A stretch of DNA of 42,808 bases from Saccharospirillum impatiens DSM 12546 (GTDB taxonomy: Bacteria > Pseudomonadota > Gammaproteobacteria > Pseudomonadales > Natronospirillaceae), in assembly GCF_000423605.1 (NCBI RefSeq), contig NZ_AUIH01000035.1, forward strand, positions 1 through 42,808, given 5' to 3'. The notes beneath the pieces were generated by a model. That model made no database searches. It saw only the letters and a program-made list of their open reading frames with translations, and had not been told where the DNA came from. Shown piece by piece: positions 6,650-14,860 of the stretch. Position numbers and translations under genes: made by a program. The stretch's first letter is position 1; each line of letters opens with the position of its first letter.

Positions 6650-8055
6650 TACAGTGACTCCAGGAACCGAATTAGGTCAGAACGGTCGGATGACGGCCAT
6701 GAGGAATAGGTGTCGCGAGATGTTTCCGCCTCGCCGCCGTGCCATAAAATGGCTTCTTCCAGAGTTCGGGCCCGGCCGTCGTGCAGGAAACCGGCCAGAG
6801 GGTTTACTTGCTGTGCGAGGCCAATGCCCCACAGGGGTGGCGTTCGCCATTCCTGGCCTGTGGCCAGAAATTCAGGCCGGTTGTCGGCCAGTTCAGGCCC
6901 CATGTCGTGCAACAGTAAGTCCGAATAAGGCCAGATAGACTGGTTGCTTAATTCGGGGCGCTGATCAATGTGTGCTGTTTGATGATTGGGTGTATGACAG
7001 GCGGCACAGCCGGCGTCGTTAAAGCGCTGCGCCCCTCGCTGAACGGCCGGGTCGTCCATGGATCGTCGTTTGGGAACCGCTAGGCTGCTGGCATAGAACT
7101 CTATGAAGCCAGCGATGTTATCCGATACTTCGGGCGCACCTCCGTCAATAAAGCCCAGGCACCCTTGAGAGGGCGTGCAGTCGGTGTTTGGAAACAAAGC
7201 GGATGTCAGGCCCATATCGCCGGCGAAGGCGCCCATGCTTTGCTGAAGCACGGAGGGCTCTCCGGCTTTCCAGCCGAAGCGGCCTATCTGGGTGCTTTGG
7301 CTGGCCCGGTCCCACACCCGGTTAAGCCGCCCGGAAACCCCGTTCTGATCGCGGTCGTCCGGGTCGGCCAATTCGCGCAGGCGGGATTCCGGTATGGCCG
7401 CCAATAAACCCAGGCCGATCATCGGTGGGGCGACCCGCGGTGATGTCATCAGGTTGTCGGGCAGGTCACCATAAGCCAGATTGTCAATGTGATAGTGCGG
7501 CTGCATCAGCGTAACGCGGGTGCCATCCCGCAGGGTGACTGTTTTTTCAGAATGGGTGATGCTCAGATCAGCCTCCGGGCTCAGCCCGGGTAGGGAAGCG
7601 GTTTGAAGCTGGCCGCCGTAGACCGGGTCTGGAATGACTCCCTGAGTGATCAGTCCATCCTGATCGGTTGCCGGGTCGGCTGGTATCGACAGCCGCAGAA
7701 ATAAGGATATCGGGGCGTCGCCGGGGGCCGGTGGATGGCCGCGCCCGTCTTTGATGTGACAGCCCTGGCAGCTGTTGGTGTTGAACAGTGGCCCCAGTCC
7801 ATCCCGGGCGTCGGTACTTGCCGGAGCCTGAACCCAGGGGTTGCGGAAAAAACTGTTGCCAACGCTGAAATCCAGACGGCGGGTCATGGACATAGCGGCA
7901 TTGGGCAATGAAAAAGCATTGTGATCAAACTGCGCAACACTGCCGTCTCCACCGGAGTCAGCGTTGGTTTGTAGCGGCGAATCACTGGCCATTGAAGGCG
8001 CTGTTAACAAAGTTGAAAGGAGCAGGCCGGTCAACGTTTTTAATTGGAAGGTCAC
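6649..8055 (-). CDS. Di-haem c-type cytochrome / DUF1111 putative peroxidase ('thiol oxidoreductase')
   Basis: About 468 residues. Two CxxCH haem-c sites are visible: SCQGCH near residue 96 and GCAACH near residue 345. Motifs typical of DUF1111 di-haem oxidoreductases surround them, including GPLFNTNSCQGCHIKDGRG, GRFGWKAGEP, PLWGIGL and FLHDGRARTLEEAI. A signal peptide (LTGLLLSTLLTAPSMA) directs it to the periplasm, where haems are attached. The start is uncertain: I prefer GTG at 8055 because GGGA precedes it by seven bases and it opens a clean signal peptide; GTG at 8082 is also in frame. It lies between two imelysin genes, the standard composition of this iron locus, and may change the redox state of iron or a siderophore; that role is inferred. 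Confidence 0.85.
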   Translation of the reverse strand: MTFQLKTLTGLLLSTLLTAPSMASDSPLQTNADSGGDGSVAQFDHNAFSLPNAAMSMTRRLDFSVGNSFFRNPWVQAPASTDARDGLGPLFNTNSCQGCHIKDGRGHPPAPGDAPISLFLRLSIPADPATDQDGLITQGVIPDPVYGGQLQTASLPGLSPEADLSITHSEKTVTLRDGTRVTLMQPHYHIDNLAYGDLPDNLMTSPRVAPPMIGLGLLAAIPESRLRELADPDDRDQNGVSGRLNRVWDRASQSTQIGRFGWKAGEPSVLQQSMGAFAGDMGLTSALFPNTDCTPSQGCLGFIDGGAPEVSDNIAGFIEFYASSLAVPKRRSMDDPAVQRGAQRFNDAGCAACHTPNHQTAHIDQRPELSNQSIWPYSDLLLHDMGPELADNRPEFLATGQEWRTPPLWGIGLAQQVNPLAGFLHDGRARTLEEAILWHGGEAETSRDTYSSWPSSDRSDLIRFLESL

Positions 8056-8133
8056 AGACAAATCCCGGTTGTTACAAACCACAAAAGGCCGGGGGTATTA
8101 CACCACCAGCCTTGCTCATGCTAACGCTTTCTA

Positions 8134-9420
8134 TTAGAAGGCGTGACCGGCATCATCCGGCTGCAAATCATTCACGCCGACCGTCTGCGCGACCTGTTCG
8201 ATGGAATAGGTTTGCGCCACCAAACTTTGAATGGCGGTATTGACCAGTGTGCTGCCAGCCTGGTTACCGGGTTCAATCATCTGGTCGAAAGCCATCGGGT
8301 TCGACGGTGCTTCAGCCGCTGATTTAATGGCACCCAGTGCCGTCATCGACGTTTCCAGTTGTTGGCGCAAGGTTGTATCCAGCTCAGGTTGGTCGGCGGC
8401 GACCAGGTCAGACAATGACGGGCCTTCAACGAGTTTGCCGTCGATGGTTTGATAGGTGCCGGTATAGACATTGACGACGCCCAGACCGTTGTAATAATGC
8501 GAGTTATGGGTGTTGTCACTGAAACAATCGTGCTCGTCTTCCGGTGAGTTCGCCTCGAGTGCCACTTTCATGCGCTCGCCAGCCAGTTCACCGAGCGACA
8601 GAGATCCCATACCAAACAGCATTTTTTGCAAGCCTGTGGTGGCGTCGTCGGCGACCAGTGAAGCGCGATAGTTACCGGCCATTTCTGGTGACCACTGGTC
8701 TGTCATCCATTCCAGGTCATCGACCAGTAGGTCAGTCGCGGCATCGAGATAGGCCCGACGACGATCGCAGTTGCCGTTCGTGCAATCGTTACCGGTTGCA
8801 TAGTCGGTTGCCGGGCGGTTGCCGTTACCGGCGTCGAACCCGTTAAGATCCTGACCCCAGAGCAGAAACTCGATGGCGTGGTACCCCGTAGCAACGTTGG
8901 CTTCAGAGCCACCGATTTCATTCAAGTCGGCCAGTACCTGAGGCGTAAAGGTATTGACCGTCAGTGCCTCGCCACCCACCGTCAGCTGGCTGTTCGCAAC
9001 CAGGTTGGCGGATGCGCCTTCGTTGCCCAATTCATACTGGTAGTGGGTGGTTTCGACGTAGTCGATCAGGCCTTCATCCAGCGGCCAGGCGTTGAGCTGG
9101 CCTTCCCAGTCATCGACAACGGCATTGCCGAAGCGGAACACTTCGCTTTGCTGGTAGGGCACCCGTGCGGCCAGCCAGGCTTGTTTCGCACTCGCCAGTG
9201 TTTGTTCGGTAGGGTTGTCGAGCAGGGCATCGACCGCGGTGTCCAGCCGTTGTGCAGTTGTGAGCGCGTCTTCGTAGGTTGCCAGAGCCAAATCGGAATA
9301 GTGGGAGACCACGGATTCGGGAGTGGCTGGTGTTTGGGCTGTCCCTGCGAAGGTGCTGCATCCTGCCATAGTCAGACTGGCAATTGCTGTGGCGACAGCT
9401 AAAGGCTGAAGGGTTCTCAT
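8134..9420 (-). CDS. Imelysin family lipoprotein (IrpA/IcmP-like iron-regulated protein)
   Basis: 428 residues. The N-terminus MRTLQPLAVATAIASLTMAGC is a lipoprotein signal with the acylated Cys at 21. The imelysin signature GxHxxE is intact as GYHAIEFLLWGQD (about 179-191). Other family features are the FRFGN and AWPLDEGLIDY segments, a Cys-rich NDCTNGNCDRR loop and a late CFSDNTHNSHYYN block. Imelysins of this type (IcmP, IrpA) are surface or periplasmic proteins induced by low iron and thought to bind iron. It is first in a four-gene operon, its ATG follows AAGGA by six bases, and a Fur-box-like site lies about 57 bp upstream of the start. Outer-membrane attachment is inferred. Confidence 0.9.
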   Translation of the reverse strand: MRTLQPLAVATAIASLTMAGCSTFAGTAQTPATPESVVSHYSDLALATYEDALTTAQRLDTAVDALLDNPTEQTLASAKQAWLAARVPYQQSEVFRFGNAVVDDWEGQLNAWPLDEGLIDYVETTHYQYELGNEGASANLVANSQLTVGGEALTVNTFTPQVLADLNEIGGSEANVATGYHAIEFLLWGQDLNGFDAGNGNRPATDYATGNDCTNGNCDRRRAYLDAATDLLVDDLEWMTDQWSPEMAGNYRASLVADDATTGLQKMLFGMGSLSLGELAGERMKVALEANSPEDEHDCFSDNTHNSHYYNGLGVVNVYTGTYQTIDGKLVEGPSLSDLVAADQPELDTTLRQQLETSMTALGAIKSAAEAPSNPMAFDQMIEPGNQAGSTLVNTAIQSLVAQTYSIEQVAQTVGVNDLQPDDAGHAF

Positions 9421-9476
9421 GATGGGTTCCTTGTTGTGACGATCAATATCATAGTGGCAGTATTGCGTTTGATGAT

Positions 9477-9495
9477 GTAAATGATAATAAAACTC
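9477..9495 (-). promoter_or_regulatory. Putative Fur box upstream of the imelysin operon
   Basis: GTAAATGATAATAAAACTC matches 13 of 19 positions of the classical Fur consensus GATAATGATAATCATTATC, including an uninterrupted AATGATAAT core. It lies about 57 bp upstream of the imelysin lipoprotein start, where a promoter would be expected, in an AT-rich gap after pvsC. Low iron should derepress the operon. The match is by eye. Confidence 0.6.
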
Positions 9496-9554
9496 AATAG
9501 TACTTGCTGTATGAGTCTTAACGCAAGAAGGATTGTGAATGGTTTAACGGTCGG

Positions 9555-10742
9555 TCAGGAATGGTTCGACCGCTTCGGCAGGCTCGAACCTGCGACCAGA
9601 CACCAGGCCACCAGAATCATCGCGGCGCTCAGATAGAAAGTGCTCGCCAGGCCAAGCTCGGAGGTAATCATTCCGGACAGAATGCCGGCCGCGACGGCGC
9701 TCCATTTCCCCACCGAATCGAACCAACCGAAGAGTCGACCGGCTGTGCCAACTGTGTTCAGGTCGGCAATGAGTTTGTGTAACCCAAGAAACCCCAGGAA
9801 TAGCGACAGCCCCGTCAGCAGTCGCCACAGTACCAACCCATCGGCCTGGTCCATTTGGGCCTGCTGCAGGCTGGCGATCAACAGACACAAGAAACTGACC
9901 TGACACAGCACCAGGGCATTCAGTTTCTGCACCCAGGCAACGTTGAATACCATCAGCATCAGGTAGCACAGGTGAGGCAAGCTAAAGAGGAATCCGACGG
10001 TGGTTGCCGACTGGACACCGAGTTGATTTGCCCAGGGCAGAAAGTAGGGATAGGTGACCACCGTCGCAAAATAGAAACAGAATTGAATGGCTGAAACGGT
10101 AGCGCGAGATACCACCGGAGAGGCCGTATCGGTCAGTTGTTTGTCACCCATAGCCTGACTGTGCCCATTTTGATCCCTGGGTAGCCTGCGCGTCATCAAC
10201 AAGGCTGCCAGAGGCAGCAGGGCCAGATAGATAAACAGGCGTCTGGGCTCATCGTTGCCAATCAGCAGGCCCAGTATGATGGGTGCGACGAGCAGAGAGC
10301 TGCGTGCCGATACCTGCATCCAGTTTTGCGCGGTGGGTAGCAAAGAGGGCCTGATCTGGCTGGCCAAATAGGCATTTGACGCAGCGAAGGTGCCTCCGCA
10401 TAGTCCCTGCAGGACGAGCCCGACGGTAAACTGCAGCAATGAATCCGATAGCCCAATGATCAGAAAACCGGCCGCCAGCCCCACCTGTGCCCGCATCAGG
10501 GAGAGTCGCTTGCCGTACCGGTCGGCGAACCAACCCCACAGCGGTGCCGACAACGCCATGCAAACAAGGGGCAGGCTATAAAACCAGCCGATCCATTGTA
10601 GCTCCCCGGATAACAATAACCCTTCCATGAGCTTGGGCAGAAACACGGGCATGCCCAGAGCCGTGAAGGAGGTCAGGAAATGACAGGCCAACACAGTCGG
10701 GATCAGCGACCGGGTGCGGGTGATGCGTTGCCAGGTCGTCAT
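9555..10742 (-). CDS. pvsC: MFS transporter, vibrioferrin exporter PvsC-like
   Basis: 395 residues with about 12 membrane helices. The MFS signature between helices 2 and 3 reads GWFADRYGKRLSLMR, and the first helices show TVLACHFLTSFTALGMPVFLPKLM. Proteins of this kind pump newly made hydroxycarboxylate siderophore out of the cell. The ATG at 10742 overlaps the pvsB stop by four bases (ATGA), making it the third gene of a tightly coupled pvsA-pvsB-pvsC operon, the same order as in Vibrio parahaemolyticus. The substrate is inferred from the neighbours; family membership is clear. Confidence 0.75.
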   Translation of the reverse strand: MTTWQRITRTRSLIPTVLACHFLTSFTALGMPVFLPKLMEGLLLSGELQWIGWFYSLPLVCMALSAPLWGWFADRYGKRLSLMRAQVGLAAGFLIIGLSDSLLQFTVGLVLQGLCGGTFAASNAYLASQIRPSLLPTAQNWMQVSARSSLLVAPIILGLLIGNDEPRRLFIYLALLPLAALLMTRRLPRDQNGHSQAMGDKQLTDTASPVVSRATVSAIQFCFYFATVVTYPYFLPWANQLGVQSATTVGFLFSLPHLCYLMLMVFNVAWVQKLNALVLCQVSFLCLLIASLQQAQMDQADGLVLWRLLTGLSLFLGFLGLHKLIADLNTVGTAGRLFGWFDSVGKWSAVAAGILSGMITSELGLASTFYLSAAMILVAWCLVAGSSLPKRSNHS

Positions 10743-12583
10743 CTGTTGTCCCACAGGCCATACCCAGTTCCTAAAAACCAGGGGTTGGGAGAGGTGTAAC
10801 CGTAGTATTTGTTGATGTCGGTAGCACCGCTTTCGTCCTTGCTCAGCAAGCTGCCCGACAAGAGCAAATACTTAACCGGGTGAGAGGGTGATTCCAATAA
10901 CGCCTGCCGTGCTTGTCTCGTCTCTACACCTTGGCCGTCCAGAACATCCAGGTGTTGCAGCAATAGATCAGCCAACCGCCGGAACCAGATCGGCAGATCA
11001 ACAAGACCGGCTTCGGCTAACCCGGACAGAATGGACGTGATATTGAGCTGCAACGTAATGGTGATAAACATATCCTTCAATGCCGTGTCCTGTTCGACGA
11101 AAATTCTCGGGTCCTGGAATGCATCGAGGGTAGGCATGAGTTGCGGCTGAGTCATTTGAAGGCGTGATGGCAGGATGCGCCCTGAGTCGTTGTCCCGGAA
11201 CAACAATTTTAATGGCTGATTGTCCTCGAAGATGACCATGCAATTCTGTTGATTGGACTCCAGAGCAATGCCGTGTTTCAGCCAAAGCGTCAGATGGGTT
11301 TTAAGCTGTAGATTAATGTAGTCGGTTAACAGAGCGTCGAGATCACCCCCTCGGAATCGATTCGCAAGGGCCTGAATTACCCGGATGCCGTGACGATCCC
11401 TGGCAAGCAACGCGGCTACGCAAGAGACCGTAGTGTTGTGCAGTGTCATGGGGTATAGACGAACGATCCAACCCAGATCGGAGCGTTGGTCGACCGCGCC
11501 TCCCTGGCGTTCATCGCAATGATCGAAACACCCACGCAACAAGGGATCCCGGTTTTCCAGCGTTTGCAGCACCCGTTGAAAAGTAAAGCCATCTTTGATT
11601 GTGCTGGGGGCAATGGTTCTCACGTTTCGATGACCAAGGCTGCGCATCTGCAGCGGCAGCTTCAAATGAACCCAGGGGGCTTCGGTCAGGCAAAGGGTGC
11701 GGACGGACAGGGTTGGTCGTACAGATACCCTTCGATTCGGCGCCATGATCGCCAGGGCTTCGGGGTCACTGAAACGCGCTTGCAGGTTTTGGTTCAATTC
11801 AGGCAGATGTTCCTCCCAGTAGGTGTCGGCGGTCAGTGGATGCAGCGGTACCAAGGCGTGACTCTTTTCGAGTGCTGCAGGCAGCCCCACTCGCTCGAAC
11901 TTGGGGGTGAAGTCCGCTAGGTCGCCGTCAATCGCCTGTCTCGGTACGGCCAGCCAACCCAGCTCGAAGGTGTTCATGGCTTCGGGGGCGTACGCGATCA
12001 AGTCCTTTTGAGACAACCCCATTTTTGCCCGGGCCGTGGGGTAAAATGGATGATCCTGATGGGCCGCCAACTGTTCAAGGTCCTGTTGTGCGGACCAGCC
12101 GCGGTGCATTGACGCTAATGCAGGCAAGTTCAGAGTCGTCGACCAGCGACGTTGTTCAACGGCGCTGTCGAACTCCATCAAATAGCGATCATAGTAATCG
12201 TGACGGGTGGGCGGCAGGTTCGCCGACAGCAGCGAGAGCCAGTGCCGGGCGGTTTCGCCAAGCGTGGCGGGCATCGTTTGATGGGTAACCAGCCAGCAGG
12301 GAGTGGTGGCCTTCCAGTGTTGCATGTAGTCACAGCGCCTGACTGGAAGCCAGAGTCCATCAGACGCAGTCAACGGTTTGTGCAACCAAAACTCCGGAGC
12401 CGCGAAGGCGGAATGCCGCGTTCGAAGCCCCGCTGCAACTTCGGCCGAAGGAAGGATTCGTGCGGTGCTGACCAGCCCTCGAATGTCTTCCCTCAGGCAA
12501 CAATCAATGAGGCGAATCAGCATGTAGCGATGGTGCTCATCCACAGACGTAACGGCGGGCGAGTGCTTTGCGTTGCCGGGCAT
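10739..12583 (-). CDS. pvsB: IucA/IucC family NIS siderophore synthetase, PvsB-like
   Basis: 614 residues from the ATG at 12583, which overlaps the pvsA stop (TGATG). Members adenylate a citrate carboxylate and condense it with an amine or alcohol. Motifs seen are DHPFYPTARAKMGLS (about 177-191, phosphate-binding region), LVPLHPLTADTYW, RRVSVRPTLSVRTLCL, GIALESNQQNCMVIFED (the E-x-x-x-Q-N motif) and KLLFRDNDSG. It lies between an ATP-grasp ligase gene and an MFS exporter gene. In vibrioferrin assembly PvsB joins the alanine/2-ketoglutarate part with the citryl-ethanolamine part; applying this here is by synteny. With only two NIS enzymes plus an ATP-grasp enzyme, the set fits vibrioferrin better than achromobactin or staphyloferrin B. 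Confidence 0.8.
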   Translation of the reverse strand: MPGNAKHSPAVTSVDEHHRYMLIRLIDCCLREDIRGLVSTARILPSAEVAAGLRTRHSAFAAPEFWLHKPLTASDGLWLPVRRCDYMQHWKATTPCWLVTHQTMPATLGETARHWLSLLSANLPPTRHDYYDRYLMEFDSAVEQRRWSTTLNLPALASMHRGWSAQQDLEQLAAHQDHPFYPTARAKMGLSQKDLIAYAPEAMNTFELGWLAVPRQAIDGDLADFTPKFERVGLPAALEKSHALVPLHPLTADTYWEEHLPELNQNLQARFSDPEALAIMAPNRRVSVRPTLSVRTLCLTEAPWVHLKLPLQMRSLGHRNVRTIAPSTIKDGFTFQRVLQTLENRDPLLRGCFDHCDERQGGAVDQRSDLGWIVRLYPMTLHNTTVSCVAALLARDRHGIRVIQALANRFRGGDLDALLTDYINLQLKTHLTLWLKHGIALESNQQNCMVIFEDNQPLKLLFRDNDSGRILPSRLQMTQPQLMPTLDAFQDPRIFVEQDTALKDMFITITLQLNITSILSGLAEAGLVDLPIWFRRLADLLLQHLDVLDGQGVETRQARQALLESPSHPVKYLLLSGSLLSKDESGATDINKYYGYTSPNPWFLGTGYGLWDNR

Positions 12584-13797
12584 CAGGCGATCTCCCAGCA
12601 AAGTTGGTCGGTAAGGGCATTGACCGCTTGCAGGAGTGTTTTTTTGTCATCGGCGGCGGCGCTTAACACGGCCAGGTAGTCTTTATTGGAATGCGCCAGG
12701 CGATGATCATCACCCTGTGATTTCAGGTTTTCCAGGCGAACATAAATGGGGGAGGTTTGTTCGAAATCGTCTGGAACGTGGTGTAGCACACCGCTGCGTG
12801 TCGCCACGATGTAGCGTGTTAGTGCACACCCCTGAACGGGTTCCAGGTCTGCTAGAGGTTGACCGAGGTAGAGGCACAGAATGCTCTCGAACCAATCGAA
12901 GTGTGCCATCCTGTCCAATAGAAATTCACAGCCATCACCAATGCTGCGGTAATTGATTTCCACCAGTCGGGGGCCATGTTCGGTGAGCACAAACTCACTG
13001 TGACAGGCACCAAACCCAATGCCGAAGGCCTTTATCTGCTGAACAGCCTGACGGACATGATCGCTGTCGACATCGCTGTTCCAAACGCACTCAGTTTCAA
13101 TGAAATAGGGCGGTGCCGAGAGCGTCGTTTCATAACCACCAACAACCGCAAGTCGATTGCTGTCACCCAGGGTCTCTACCGAGAACAAAGGACCTTCCAG
13201 GTATTGCTCAACAATCAACCCCCTGGCGGGGCGCTGTTGCCAGAATGCCATGCAGAAGTCTCGCAACTCACCGATGTTCGCGCACAGCTTTACGTCCATA
13301 CTGGCCACCCCTTCCTGGGGTTTTACGACACAGGGAAAGTCCAGATCGAGTCGGTCCAAATCAGCCGGGTTACTCAAGCCATGGTGCCATGCCGAAGGCA
13401 AATGGTGTTGCTGTAACCGTTCCCGCATCGCGGCTTTGTTCTTGGCCCGGTAGCAGGTTAGCCAATCCTTCGACGGCAGGGAGAAATACTGGGCGACTAG
13501 TGAGGCCTGGGTTTGCAAATGGTCGCTGTTGGAAAAGACGGCATCTGGCTGTATCCGCTCCCGGGCTAGCGTTTCGAGCACGCTGAAGCTGTTAAAAACG
13601 TCGCATTCGATAACGCTTTCGGACAGTGACTGCGGCAGGGTGGAGCCGTTCATCCGCCCTAAGCATTCGCGATGCTCCTGCGCATGGTCGGTCAGGATAA
13701 TTACCTTGCAGCCAAGCCTGACGGCGGCTGGTATGAAACCGTTAATAACGGCGTCATGAACGACATGAGTAAGAATAACAAGGTTGTTTATAGGCAT
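12583..13797 (-). CDS. pvsA: ATP-grasp ligase, vibrioferrin biosynthesis PvsA-like
   Basis: 404 residues. An N-terminal Rossmann-like part (LVILTHVVHDAVINGFIPAA) is followed by an ATP-grasp domain: DFPCVVKPQEGVASMDVKL (about 153-171, ATP-binding Lys), LIVEQYLEGPLFSVETL, and the metal-ligand strand LVEINYRSIGDGCEFLL near 285. Such enzymes form amide bonds through an acyl phosphate. PvsA is the first gene of the vibrioferrin operon in Vibrio and is thought to supply the alanine-containing part. It is the first gene of pvsABC here, with a shared Fur-controlled divergent promoter region between it and the pvuB-like gene. The exact reaction is inferred from synteny. Confidence 0.75.
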   Translation of the reverse strand: MPINNLVILTHVVHDAVINGFIPAAVRLGCKVIILTDHAQEHRECLGRMNGSTLPQSLSESVIECDVFNSFSVLETLARERIQPDAVFSNSDHLQTQASLVAQYFSLPSKDWLTCYRAKNKAAMRERLQQHHLPSAWHHGLSNPADLDRLDLDFPCVVKPQEGVASMDVKLCANIGELRDFCMAFWQQRPARGLIVEQYLEGPLFSVETLGDSNRLAVVGGYETTLSAPPYFIETECVWNSDVDSDHVRQAVQQIKAFGIGFGACHSEFVLTEHGPRLVEINYRSIGDGCEFLLDRMAHFDWFESILCLYLGQPLADLEPVQGCALTRYIVATRSGVLHHVPDDFEQTSPIYVRLENLKSQGDDHRLAHSNKDYLAVLSAAADDKKTLLQAVNALTDQLCWEIA

Positions 13798-13861
13798 AGG
13801 GCGTCCTTGAGCTTATTCAGAAATCAGGGTTTAGCGGTGACAATCCTTTGGGCTGAAAATC

Positions 13862-13880
13862 TTAAATGAGAATCGTTATC
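13862..13880. promoter_or_regulatory. Putative Fur box in the divergent pvsA / pvuB intergenic region
   Basis: TTAAATGAGAATCGTTATC matches 14 of 19 positions of the Fur consensus. Immediately to the right lies AATAATAAATGATTATGATTTG, which may hold a second overlapping Fur-dimer site. It is centred about 74 bp upstream of pvsA (minus) and 93 bp upstream of the binding-protein gene (plus), so one site could control both operons. Confidence 0.65.
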
Positions 13881-13963
13881 TATTCAATAATAAATGATTA
13901 TGATTTGTATTTGCGTTGGCGTTTATATAGTATCCGCGCTTCATCTATTCAGGAGTGCTAACC

Positions 13964-14860
13964 ATGCCGCGCGTATTGTCCTTTATTCTTGCACTGATGC
14001 TGTCCGGTGCTTCTCTGGCAGAGATCAGGGTTGCCGATGAGTTGGGCGAAGTCGTCCTGCAATCCCCTCCGGAACGGGTGGTGGCATTGGAGTTTTCCTT
14101 CGTGGACGCTCTGGCCACCCTGGGTGTATCTCCCGTCGGTGTGGCCGACGATGGTGACGCCAACCGGGTGATCGAGCCGATTCGCGCCCAGTTGAACGAC
14201 TGGACGTCTCTGGGGTCCCGTTCTCAACCGAGCCTTGAAGTCATCGCCTCACTCGAACCTGACCTGATCATTGCCGATGTCGAACGCCACGCCGCGATCT
14301 ACGAAGATTTGCAGCGCATCGCACCCACTCTGATTTTGAAAAGCCGCGGTGAAACCTATGAAGATAACCTCAACGCGGTGATCAAAGTCGCCCAGGCTTT
14401 CGACCAGGAACAGACGATGGTTGACCGAATTGCACAGCACAACGCCACCATGGATGCCTACGCAGCCCGGGTGGACAGCAATGCTACTGTGCAATTCGCC
14501 ATTTCGAGCGAGAAGGGCGTTTGGCTGCACGGCCCGCGCGCCTATGCCGGTGGTGTTATTGCCCGACTGGGTTTGAACAGCCCTATCCCGGAAGAGACCG
14601 AGCAGGCCTACCTTCAGATCACTCTGGAGCGCCTGGTGCAAGCTAACCCGGATTACTTCCTGGTGGGTGAGTACGGCGAGCAGACTGCGGTCGATACCTA
14701 CAAACACAATCCGCTGTGGTCTGTTATTACCGCGGTAAAGAATGACCAGTATGTCGAAACCGACCCACGTCTCTGGTCGCTCAATCGGGGGATGATCTCG
14801 GCGGAAATCATGGCTGAAGAACTGGTCGATCTGCTGAGCACCACCACGGCTGCCCGGTAA
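13964..14860 (+). CDS. pvuB: Fe(3+)-siderophore ABC transporter, periplasmic binding protein (PvuB-like)
   Basis: 298 residues with a signal peptide (VLSFILALMLSGASLA). It is a class III periplasmic binding protein: ERVVALEFSFVDALATLGV, SLEVIASLEPDLIIADV, an alpha-helical linker region, then LERLVQANPDYFLVG and the C-terminal lobe. It captures ferri-siderophore and delivers it to the FecCD-type permeases encoded directly downstream. The ATG at 13964 follows AGGAG by eight bases; an in-frame GTG at 13955 overlaps that site and is unlikely. The stop overlaps the next start by one base (TAATG). Placement between vibrioferrin synthesis genes suggests ferri-vibrioferrin as the substrate (inference). 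Confidence 0.85.
   Translation: MPRVLSFILALMLSGASLAEIRVADELGEVVLQSPPERVVALEFSFVDALATLGVSPVGVADDGDANRVIEPIRAQLNDWTSLGSRSQPSLEVIASLEPDLIIADVERHAAIYEDLQRIAPTLILKSRGETYEDNLNAVIKVAQAFDQEQTMVDRIAQHNATMDAYAARVDSNATVQFAISSEKGVWLHGPRAYAGGVIARLGLNSPIPEETEQAYLQITLERLVQANPDYFLVGEYGEQTAVDTYKHNPLWSVITAVKNDQYVETDPRLWSLNRGMISAEIMAEELVDLLSTTTAAR

Noticed and set aside
8878-9402. Long open frame on the opposite strand of the imelysin gene
   Set aside because: It is a shadow of a GC-rich coding strand, with no family resemblance, ribosome-binding site or context.
13885-13910. A second independent Fur box next to 13862-13880
   Set aside because: The sequence is AT-rich and Fur-like, but no 19-bp register matched well enough to list separately.
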